Source of the DNA: Psychrobacter sp. NZS113 | Lineage (GTDB): Bacteria > Pseudomonadota > Gammaproteobacteria > Pseudomonadales > Moraxellaceae | Assembly: GCF_015864825.1 (NCBI RefSeq) | Contig: NZ_JADYWL010000002.1 | Coordinates: forward strand, 124,001 to 188,000 | Direction of reading: 5' to 3' | Length of the DNA: 64,000 nucleotides | Shown: piece after piece, positions 1 to 7,057 of the stretch | Layout: each line of letters begins with the position of its first letter | Numbering within the stretch: position 1 is the first letter of the stretch | Notes under the pieces: generated by a model | Seen by the model: the letters and a program-made list of their open reading frames with translations, nothing else | What the model was told of the DNA's origin: nothing | The model's database searches: none | Translations under genes and position numbers: made by a program

Positions 1-249
1 CTTTATTTATAAGAAGCTTAGTCTCATCACACTATTTCTTCTTCTCGCTTAGTCAAAAGTCTAATGCAATGGTTTTACTGAAATAACGCGACTGTACCAA
101 AGACTGTTGTACTGAAGGTCGTACTGAAGTTAGATAAACCAACCTGACGAAAGTGATATTAATCATACATTAATAACAAAAGCATTATGGCTTCAGCCGT
201 TATAGGTTTGTAGCTCAACCGTTATTAATCGTTAACTACCGTGCAATAG
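1..249. other. Left-edge intergenic sequence, no gene seen
   Basis: No convincing coding frame, RNA gene or repeat is seen. The frame of the following toxin fragment is closed by a TAG at 247-249, so this stretch is not a continuation of that gene. It is AT-rich and lies inside a toxin/immunity region whose upstream part is outside the window. Confidence 0.5.
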
Positions 250-309
250 GTAATAAAAAATCTTATTAGCTATAGAACATCAGCTGCTGAAAAGGAAGGA
301 CAAAAAGTA

Positions 310-648
310 GTGAATACTGTTATTAATAATCAAACAGTTGATATAGCTAAAGATGTACAGGATATTAAGAATGGTTTAGGAACGCCAGTTAGCGATTTAA
401 AAATTGAAGTCAATGGTAGAACATATACAAGACATGGAGATGGAGGCAATCAGTTGATTCCAGTCAGCTCTAATAATGCTAATGAGATTTTTACGTTGAG
501 CAGAGGAGAGTATCACAACTTAAAACAAATTATGAGAGACAAAGAAAACATAGATAAAAATCGATCTAATATGTCTAGAAGCGATGCTTTTAACCCTAAT
601 GATTCTAAAGAAGCTGTAGGAATTTACAATCTAACTAACTTGAGATAA
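310..648 (+). CDS. Orphan C-terminal toxin fragment of a CDI/haemagglutinin protein
   Basis: A 112-residue product starting at GTG 310 behind an AAGGAAGGA stretch at 291-299. The frame is open upstream to position 250, but no better start lies there, so this looks like the displaced tail of a larger exoprotein rather than a complete gene. There is no signal peptide or membrane segment. It is hydrophilic and rich in Asn, Asp and Lys, as contact-dependent toxin tails often are. The stop is two bases before the next gene's start, the tight toxin-immunity spacing typical of polymorphic toxin modules. The toxic activity is not recognisable from the sequence. Assignment as a toxin tail rests on context (the immunity-like partner and downstream haemagglutinin sequence) and is an inference. 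It could also be a simple small hypothetical protein. Confidence 0.5.
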   Translation: MNTVINNQTVDIAKDVQDIKNGLGTPVSDLKIEVNGRTYTRHGDGGNQLIPVSSNNANEIFTLSRGEYHNLKQIMRDKENIDKNRSNMSRSDAFNPNDSKEAVGIYNLTNLR

Positions 649-650
649 AT

Positions 651-1118
651 ATGAAATATTTAAATATTGATTTTGAAAAAGAAGTCAACTTTGAGGAGCT
701 TATTAAATTATTTTTAGATAAGTTTAATGATTTGAAAGTTGCTATAGTAATTAATTCTGAATTATTTTCAAACCTCGAAGGAGATGATGAAAAAGCTAGT
801 ATTTTTTGGAATATTTCGGATATTGATATATACAAAGATATAAAGATTCGCTCAAGTATTGATTTTTCTAAAAATATAGATCTGTCAAGATCTGAATTTT
901 TACTATGGCTTCATATGATTTCTATCAATTTAGATTCAAAAATATATGTTCAAATTGATATTCCTGATATTCCTGATAATCCTATTGGTTTTTTTGTTGC
1001 ATGGCGCATAGATGGTAAATCTAGAAGTTTAGTTCTAGAAGCCGAAGAAGTTTTTGAAGATACTGAGTTTGCTTACTGTGAACCTATAATTGATATGACT
1101 AAATACTTAGATGTTTAG
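651..1118 (+). CDS. Putative immunity protein for the upstream toxin fragment
   Basis: A 155-residue acidic, soluble protein, AT-rich at DNA level (long runs of A/T, many AAA, ATT and GAT codons), unlike the housekeeping genes further right. It begins two bases after the toxin-like fragment and is followed by a strong terminator, so the pair forms one transcription unit. No known domain is recognised. The composition (Ile/Asp/Glu/Phe-rich), the size and the position directly after a toxin tail are those of CDI immunity proteins, which bind and neutralise the cognate C-terminal toxin in the cytoplasm. The function is inferred from context only. Confidence 0.5.
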   Translation: MKYLNIDFEKEVNFEELIKLFLDKFNDLKVAIVINSELFSNLEGDDEKASIFWNISDIDIYKDIKIRSSIDFSKNIDLSRSEFLLWLHMISINLDSKIYVQIDIPDIPDNPIGFFVAWRIDGKSRSLVLEAEEVFEDTEFAYCEPIIDMTKYLDV

Positions 1119-1181
1119 AATTAGAAGATAGCCGTTCATTGATATTTTTAGACACTTGAAAAAATAAACTCAGGCTAATCA

Positions 1182-1212
1182 AAGGCTACGATTCATAAAG
1201 AATCGTAGCCTT
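1182..1212 (+). terminator. Rho-independent terminator after the first toxin/immunity pair
   Basis: Perfect 12-bp inverted repeat, AAGGCTACGATT at 1182-1193 and its complement at 1201-1212, with a 7-base loop and a short T-run after it. It lies 64 bases after the immunity-like gene and directly abuts the haemagglutinin segment that begins near 1216. A degenerate half of the same stem recurs at about 3875-3887 in front of the second haemagglutinin relic, so terminator and haemagglutinin segment travel together. Confidence 0.8.
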
Positions 1213-1236
1213 TTCTATGCCAACAGCCAAATCAAC

Positions 1237-2554
1237 GTGGGCGGCACCACAACCCTTGACATCGGCAATGACCTGACTATCAAAGGCGGCGTGATTAACA
1301 CGAATAGAGCGCAAGGTACTATTGGTGGTAACGTCAACATCGAATCGCTACAAGACACCGCTACTTATGACAGCGACCAAAAGAACATGGGCTTTAGTGC
1401 AGATCTTGATCTTGCCAAAGGTACAGGTTCTAGCCTATCGGTCAATGCTGACTCTAAGATCGTCAATGAACAATCTGGTATTTTCTCCAACGAAGCCGAC
1501 CTTGTCGCTGAAGGCAAAGGCACCTTCAAAGGTGGTATGTTTGTCACCTCAAAAGAAGCTCAAACCAATGACAAAAGCAACATCGTCTTTAAACAAGGTG
1601 TTAGCTCACAAGATATTAAAAATACCACGAGTTATGAAGGTGAGGCATTATCAATTGGTCTAAGCATTGGTAATACCACCGGTAAACCACAAGCCACCAT
1701 GAACGGCATTGGCTACGGCACAGATAGTGACAGTGATAGCAGTATCACCAAAGGTGGTGTCAGTGGCTACAATGATCCACAAGGCATACTCACCACTGAG
1801 AACCGTGAAGCACTTGGCGGTAAGCTTGAGAGTGTGTTTGATGCCAACCAAGTGAATGAGGAGCTTGGGGCGCAGACGCAGATTACACAAGCCTTTGATC
1901 AAGAGCGTCGTAACGTCAAGACTGAAATTAATAAGAAAGAGCAGAAACTGCGTGATGAAGCGGAAGAAGCATTTAACAATGGAAATTTTGATCTAGCAGA
2001 AGAAAAAGCTTTAGCTGCTAGTGAGCTAAAAAGACAAGGCTTACTATTTGATGCCATCTCTGGTGCTATCTATAGACCTAACAGTAATGGCGCTACAGGT
2101 TATGTTGCTAGAGCAGCGAGTCCTTTTGGTGTATTAGGTGCAGCTATCAGTTATGCAACTGGTAATGATGCAGTGACTGGTGGTGTTTCAGCTGGTGCAG
2201 GTGAAGCTACCGCGCCTCTCTTATCTCAATTCCTCTATGGTACTAAAGACTCAAGCCGCATTAAAAGCAAAACTTTCAGCACTTCAAAATGCTCAAAACG
2301 CAGCAAGTAAAAGTAAAACGCTACCTGATGGACGTGTAAGATATTACACAAAAGAGAAGCCTGCAAGTACATCAGGTAATACTAGAGGAGCATCTTTTGT
2401 CACTGAGCATAATCCTAAAACAGGTTTTGTTAGGCAGTGGATGGAAAGCTACAACCATAAAGGTGAAGTTATTAGAGTTAACCCGAAATCAATTAATGGA
2501 CAGCAAGCTACAGGGCAACATTAGCCACCGACAGGCAAAGAGCTCGGTTGTTAA
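1237..2554 (+). pseudogene. Broken haemagglutinin/CdiA C-terminal cassette with toxin tail
   Basis: The frame from about 1216 reads as the late part of a filamentous-haemagglutinin/CdiA exoprotein: beta-helix-like repeats with Gly-Gly, Asn and Asp (start reads Y-A-N-S-Q-I-N-V-G-G), then a charged helical stretch and a Gly/Ala-rich pretoxin region near 2060-2230. The 357-residue frame ends at 2310, but the sequence continues in the +1 frame from about 2250 (Q-A-A-L-K-A-K-L) as a toxin tail with the motifs DGRVRYYTKEKPA and RQWMESYNHKGEVIRV. That frame meets TAG at 2522-2524, then continues P-P-T-G-K-E-L-G-C to TAA 2552-2554. So there is one frameshift and one probable nonsense change. No start codon or secretion signal exists; it is an orphan cassette that could act only after recombination into a full-length cdiA. 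The toxin-tail family is recalled from polymorphic toxins of Neisseria and related bacteria; its activity is not assigned. Confidence 0.7.
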
Positions 2555-2593
2555 ATGAATTGTGTTTACGAAGACTAGTTTAAAGGTGAGAAC

Positions 2594-2833
2594 ATGAACG
2601 AAATTATCAAAATCGAATTGTTGGGAATAAAAAAACAAATATTGACTGATTACCAACCTACTAAGGTATCAATACAAGCTATGAAGCTTTTACTTGATTA
2701 CTCTAGTGAGATACCTTATGAACTTCAGAGTGATCTACACAGCTTAATAGCAATGGATATGGATGAATTCATATTACCTCAAGAGGAATGTATTGAAATT
2801 ATTGACAGACTAATTGCTTGGTGTTTAGGATGA
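2594..2833 (+). CDS. Small putative immunity protein
   Basis: A 79-residue acidic, helical protein starting at ATG 2594 behind AAAGGTGAGAAC, 39 bases after the end of the broken toxin tail. It has no signal peptide, membrane segment or recognised domain. It is AT-rich like the other small genes of this cluster. By position it is the first candidate for the immunity protein of the broken toxin cassette. The alternative is that it belongs to an unrelated orphan immunity series; the sequence alone does not decide this. Confidence 0.5.
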   Translation: MNEIIKIELLGIKKQILTDYQPTKVSIQAMKLLLDYSSEIPYELQSDLHSLIAMDMDEFILPQEECIEIIDRLIAWCLG

Positions 2834-2884
2834 AAAGGGGAACTAATTAATACTTTCCCTAGTACATTATAGAGTGAGTAAATC

Positions 2885-3295
2885 ATGCAGTTTCTCAGCG
2901 TTTATAAGAAAATATCTCAAGATGATCTAGGAGCAGCAGACAGGCATAATAGAGTAGTTTACCGCTCTGAACACTTGAGAAACGATAATTTTTTAGAAAG
3001 GGAAAATGATGGAGAAAAATTTAAGGTATTGAGGTACGTGGACGATTGTGATCCTTCCATTTTGATAACAGTTTCAGATATGTTAGAGCTTATTGAAGAT
3101 ATTAGAATAGTAATAAGCGAATCTACACACGATATTGAGATAACAAATCATTTAAAAGAAGTTATTTTCATGTGCAAATTATGTATTTGGAATATAAATG
3201 ATTTTTATTTAGAAATATCTCCTTGGGGTGTCAATACCGATACGTACCCCAAAGACTTACCTGAGGAATATAGGTTTAATATATCTTGTTTGTAA
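2885..3295 (+). CDS. Hypothetical protein in the immunity gene cluster
   Basis: A 136-residue soluble protein with no recognised domain, starting at ATG 2885 and placed 51 bases after the preceding small gene. It has two Cys residues near the C-terminal third (Cys-Lys-Leu-Cys) and an Ile/Glu-rich helical middle. Its AT-rich composition matches the neighbouring immunity-like genes rather than the chromosomal genes from 4174 on. It is probably another orphan immunity gene retained after its toxin was lost, but this rests on location only. Confidence 0.4.
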   Translation: MQFLSVYKKISQDDLGAADRHNRVVYRSEHLRNDNFLERENDGEKFKVLRYVDDCDPSILITVSDMLELIEDIRIVISESTHDIEITNHLKEVIFMCKLCIWNINDFYLEISPWGVNTDTYPKDLPEEYRFNISCL

Positions 3296-3358
3296 TTAAG
3301 ATGTTTTTTTACTTGAAAGCCTTGTCATTTCCATTGTCGAATTTTGAAAGAGATAATT

Positions 3359-3592
3359 ATGGAAAATAAAAATTTGAATGTTGAAAATATTAAAATAATG
3401 CTAAAAAAACAAATGGGGCGAGATGATTTTTGCAATGATACAGCGTTGTTTTGGTAGGGTTATTTATATGCTTTATTAGAATTCAGCCTAATTGAAGGTG
3501 ATAATGAGCTATATAATATTTTGCCGCAAGTCGGAAACAAAGAGTGTTATGACTTTTTATTAGGGGAACCCTCAGATATAGAACCTGATTAA
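3359..3592 (+). pseudogene. Nonsense-disrupted paralogue of the 3621 gene
   Basis: From ATG 3359 the frame encodes 32 codons, then TAG at 3455-3457, then stays open to TAA 3590-3592 (about 77 codons in all). Around the TAG the reading is F-W-stop-G-Y-L-Y-A-L-L, while the intact gene just downstream reads L-W-Q-G-Y-L-F-G-L-V. A single C-to-T change of CAG (Gln) to TAG explains the break. The two genes are therefore tandem paralogues of one small family, one inactivated. It is part of the immunity-like cluster. Confidence 0.65.
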
Positions 3593-3620
3593 CTAATTGT
3601 TTCAATTTTAAGGAGGTTTT

Positions 3621-3830
3621 ATGGCATTTAAGTATAGTAAAAAAGATTTTCAAGAAGAAATTCCTGAATATTTAGAACTCAGCAACAACCCCCGTCAAGG
3701 TTCAATACTTTGGCAAGGCTATTTATTTGGATTGGTAGCAGGTGGCATGCTTAGTATAAACGATTATGAGGACATTCTAGCTACTCTGCCAACTACTGTA
3801 ACAACATCAATGAATGACAATAATGATTAA
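3621..3830 (+). CDS. Small hypothetical protein, intact paralogue of the broken gene upstream
   Basis: A 69-residue protein with a strong ribosome-binding site (AAGGAGG at 3611-3617, just before ATG 3621). It has a moderately hydrophobic centre (W-Q-G-Y-L-F-G-L-V-A-G-G-M-L), short for a confident membrane segment. It shares the W-Q-G-Y-L core and the following pattern with the disrupted gene at 3359-3592. Function is unknown. Its place at the end of a toxin/immunity array suggests immunity, but regulation or an unrelated role cannot be excluded. Confidence 0.5.
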   Translation: MAFKYSKKDFQEEIPEYLELSNNPRQGSILWQGYLFGLVAGGMLSINDYEDILATLPTTVTTSMNDNND

Positions 3831-3874
3831 TTGATTTTAGCCTATAACTTTATAAATTAATCTTGATTTAACTA

Positions 3875-3970
3875 AAAGCTACGATTTTTCATGTCCTTAC
3901 GCTAACAGCTAAATCAACGTCGGCGACACCACTACCTTAGACATTGATAACGACTTAAATATCAACCAAA
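3875..3970 (+). repeat. Second, decayed copy of the haemagglutinin segment
   Basis: This stretch matches the start of the cassette at 1182-1290. Read in frame it gives Y-A-N-S-stop-I-N-V-G-D-T-T-T-L-D-I against Y-A-N-S-Q-I-N-V-G-G-T-T-T-L-D-I in the first copy, with a CAA-to-TAA change, and part of the preceding terminator stem is also kept. No toxin tail follows, so it is a relic marking the end of the array. Confidence 0.7.
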
Positions 3971-3983
3971 AATTGCCAAGATA

Positions 3984-4067
3984 TTAGACCTCTTGTATAA
4001 GTCATCGTTAACTTTCGTGACTCCGTTAGTGGAAGACAATAAACTGCTACTCTTGCAAGAGATCTAA
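3984..4067. mobile_element. Possible MITE or insertion-sequence remnant
   Basis: Two 19-base imperfect inverted repeats, TTAGACCTCTTGTATAAGT at 3984-4002 and, on the other strand, TTAGATCTCTTGCAAGAGT from 4067 to 4049 (15 of 19 identical), enclose 46 bases with no coding content. Size and structure fit a solo pair of transposon ends, at the junction between the toxin array and ordinary chromosome. No clear target duplication is seen. Family not assigned. Confidence 0.35.
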
Positions 4068-4173
4068 GACAAATTCGTAAATTTACCCTGCGTAAGTAAA
4101 ATATTTATTCGCTTATTTGTATCAGTACCAGTAAAATGCGAGACTGTTTTCTACACTAGTTTATGAGTAACCA

Positions 4174-5790
4174 ATGATACGTTTAACTGAAATTAAATTG
4201 CCATTAAATCATGCACCTGAAGATCTAACGACTGCTATAACGACAAAACTTAAAATTTCTGCTGAGCAAATGGCGTCATTTGTGATGTTTAAACGTGGTT
4301 ATGATGCCCGTAATAAAAGAAATATCCAATTAATTTATACGCTAGACATCACACTGACCGACACAGATTTAACCAATGATTTACTGGTTCAATTTGAGTC
4401 CGACAACCATGTTAAGGCAACACCAGATACCAGCTACAAATATGTAGGCCAAGCGCCAGAGAATTTAACTGAGCGTCCTGTCGTTATTGGTTTTGGTCCT
4501 TGTGGTTTATTAGCAGCACTTACCCTGGCTCAAATGGGTTTTAAACCTATTATCATTGAACGCGGTAATGAAGTAAGACAACGTACCAAAGACACCTTTG
4601 GCTTTTGGCGTCAGCGTAAATTAAACACTGAATCAAACGTGCAATTCGGTGAAGGTGGAGCAGGTACCTTTTCCGACGGTAAATTATATAGCCAAGTGAA
4701 AGATCCAAATCATTACGGCCGTAAAGTAATGACAGAGTTTGTAAAAGCTGGCGCACCAGATGAGATTTTATTTGTTAGTAAACCGCACATAGGTACTTAT
4801 AAGTTAGTCACCATGGTAGAAAAAATGCGTGCCGAGATCATAGCGCTCGGTGGGGAAGTCCGTTTTGCTACTCGCGTAGATGACCTGCATATCACTGACT
4901 CAAAAGTAACTGGCGTGACACTTAATAGTGGCGAAACCTTAAAAACTAGCCATGTTGTTCTTGCTGTTGGTCATAGCGCCCGTGATACCTTCCAAATGAT
5001 CCATGATAAAGGCGTGTATGTTGAAGCAAAGCCTTTTTCAATTGGCTTTAGGATTGAACATAAACAGTCAACCATAGACCAAGCACGTTTTGGTGACAAT
5101 GCTGGAAACGAGATACTTGGCGCTGCGGATTACAAACTGGTGCATCATTGTAAAAATGGTCGTTCTGTCTATAGCTTCTGTATGTGTCCAGGCGGAACCG
5201 TGGTTGCCGCCGCATCAGAAGAAGGCCGTGTTGTCACTAACGGCATGAGCCAATATTCAAGGAACGAGCGTAACGCCAACAGTGCTATTGTTGTAGGCAT
5301 TGACCCAGAGCGAGATTACCCAAACCATCCTCTTGCTGGTATTGACTTACAAAGACAACTAGAAACCTTAGCGTTTGAATTGGGCGGCAAAGACTACAGT
5401 GCACCAGCGCAAACCATTGGTGATTTCTTAAAAGGCAAACCAGAATCAGAATTAGGCGATGTAAAACCGTCTTACACACCGGGCATTACCTTAACCGACT
5501 TAAGCAAAGCACTGCCAGACTTTGCCGTAGATGCCATACGTGAAGCCATTCCAGCATTTAATAAAAAGATCAAAGGATTTTCATCTGACGATGGGTTACT
5601 CACTGGCGTAGAAACCAGAACATCATCACCAATCAGCATTAAACGCAACAAAGAATTCCAAAGCATTAACACCAAAGGCTTATTCCCGGCAGGCGAAGGC
5701 GCTGGCTATGCAGGTGGGATATTATCCGCAGGGATTGATGGCATTAAAGTGGCCGAAGCTGTGGCAAAATCGATGTTGAACATAGAGTGA
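4174..5790 (+). CDS. FAD-dependent dehydrogenase (COG2509-like NAD(P)/FAD oxidoreductase)
   Basis: A 538-residue flavoprotein, full length for its family. Residues 1-95 form a small N-terminal domain. The dinucleotide-binding Rossmann motif GFGPCG is at about residues 106-111, followed by a hydrophobic strand and an Ile-Glu-Arg-Gly acidic end that binds the ADP ribose of FAD. The C-terminal segment reads F-P-A-G-E-G-A-G-Y-A-G-G-I, the second FAD-contacting motif. There is no signal peptide, so it is cytosolic. Members are annotated as uncharacterised FAD-dependent dehydrogenases and the physiological substrate is not known. It stands alone between the decayed toxin array and the pilus operon. 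Confidence 0.85.
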   Translation: MIRLTEIKLPLNHAPEDLTTAITTKLKISAEQMASFVMFKRGYDARNKRNIQLIYTLDITLTDTDLTNDLLVQFESDNHVKATPDTSYKYVGQAPENLTERPVVIGFGPCGLLAALTLAQMGFKPIIIERGNEVRQRTKDTFGFWRQRKLNTESNVQFGEGGAGTFSDGKLYSQVKDPNHYGRKVMTEFVKAGAPDEILFVSKPHIGTYKLVTMVEKMRAEIIALGGEVRFATRVDDLHITDSKVTGVTLNSGETLKTSHVVLAVGHSARDTFQMIHDKGVYVEAKPFSIGFRIEHKQSTIDQARFGDNAGNEILGAADYKLVHHCKNGRSVYSFCMCPGGTVVAAASEEGRVVTNGMSQYSRNERNANSAIVVGIDPERDYPNHPLAGIDLQRQLETLAFELGGKDYSAPAQTIGDFLKGKPESELGDVKPSYTPGITLTDLSKALPDFAVDAIREAIPAFNKKIKGFSSDDGLLTGVETRTSSPISIKRNKEFQSINTKGLFPAGEGAGYAGGILSAGIDGIKVAEAVAKSMLNIE

Positions 5791-5977
5791 GAGCGGCTTT
5801 CGGCAGTTATTGGAGCAGATCAGGTTTCAGTCAAATATTGTAGTCTATTAACCAATGCGGTAAAAGAGCTGACGCTAGCCGGTACTACCCAAATCTTCTT
5901 TGATTAGTATCGCTAGTGAGTTTGCCTCAGTCCTAAAGCCAGTGCGGTCTTGTGCTATTAACCATTCTAACCAACCA

Positions 5978-7057
5978 TTAATAATTAACAGTCACTGTGA
6001 CCTTATCGGTATAGTTATCTGGGGTAACATCTGAATTGGGTACGGTGACATAAACAGTGTGGATTTGTGCCACGCCGCTACCAGTCTGCGCAAGCCCGTT
6101 ACCAACGGTTGTTGCTGTGGCAGTATTGCCCCATATTGTGCCAGTAGCACTGGCAGCCGAGCGCAGCTGATACGGTATTTGCTCTGTATTACTGCCTGTA
6201 CCTGTTAGCACACCTGCACCATTTATATTGCCATTAGATGGCAATAAGCCTATATAGTAAGGCGCATTGGTAGTACAGGTAGTGTTAATGGTGTTATTGC
6301 TAGCAGCAATCAGGCTTTGACTGGCAGGGCGGCTGCCTAAATTAAAATCTGTTACAGTGCTAATTACGCAGCTAGGTATAACTGTAGCTTGTACAGTAAA
6401 TGGTAGTGCTTTGGTGACGGTATCTGCCAGCAAAATGATTTTATCTGTTTGGCAATTAGGGGTCGCCAATAAAGCCGCTATGAGTGCTGTTCTATCAGAG
6501 TAGGTGATAGCGGTATTGGTGGTATTAAAGGTGTTGATATAACTACCAATGGCAGCCAAGGTATTGTTATTGTTGGCTAACAGTGTGATTGTGACTGGCA
6601 CATTGACAGTAATACTAGCGCGCGGGCTTAGGGTGTGAACTGCCGATTGATACATTGCGCTTGAATCAGTACCCCAAACCTTATTGCTCCTACTTGGCAA
6701 GGTCATGGTAAAGGCTAACCGTGAGTCGTTAAGGGTGTTTTTCATATAACGCGGAAGCACCGTGCTTGAGTTGCCGCTACCATCATTGCCGCCATCGGCT
6801 GATAAACAGACCGACACGTTCATGTTGAGTAAGTAGTCTGTATTGGTACAGGTATAAGTAATGGTGGCATTAATAGTGGCATTATCGGCATTGCTTGGCG
6901 TAACCGCCGAGCTGATGTTAATGGTGCTAGGGTTCATACTGGCAGTGCAATTGGCCGCCAATATGGCGTTAGCATTGCTTGGCAACCAACAAAGTAATGC
7001 TAGCGCCAACAGGCATAAACCGTAATAGCATTTTATCGACTGCTGTATTGATTGCAT
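5978..7057 (-). CDS. Tip adhesin of an archaic chaperone-usher pilus (SCPU domain protein)
   Basis: About 359 residues from the ATG at 7057, chosen because it overlaps the usher stop (TGATG) and has AAGGTG nine bases upstream; a start at 7078 would add seven residues. It has an N-terminal signal peptide ending A-N-A and two spore-coat-U-like domains: an N-terminal one (to about residue 210) and a C-terminal donor-type domain starting near V-I-P-S-C-V-I and ending V-T-V-T-V-N-Y. In Csu-type pili the two-domain SCPU protein at the end of the operon is the tip adhesin and the usher secretes it first. The paired Cys residues fit disulphides made in the periplasm. It is the last gene of the four-gene minus-strand operon. 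Confidence 0.8.
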   Translation of the reverse strand: MQSIQQSIKCYYGLCLLALALLCWLPSNANAILAANCTASMNPSTINISSAVTPSNADNATINATITYTCTNTDYLLNMNVSVCLSADGGNDGSGNSSTVLPRYMKNTLNDSRLAFTMTLPSRSNKVWGTDSSAMYQSAVHTLSPRASITVNVPVTITLLANNNNTLAAIGSYINTFNTTNTAITYSDRTALIAALLATPNCQTDKIILLADTVTKALPFTVQATVIPSCVISTVTDFNLGSRPASQSLIAASNNTINTTCTTNAPYYIGLLPSNGNINGAGVLTGTGSNTEQIPYQLRSAASATGTIWGNTATATTVGNGLAQTGSGVAQIHTVYVTVPNSDVTPDNYTDKVTVTVNY

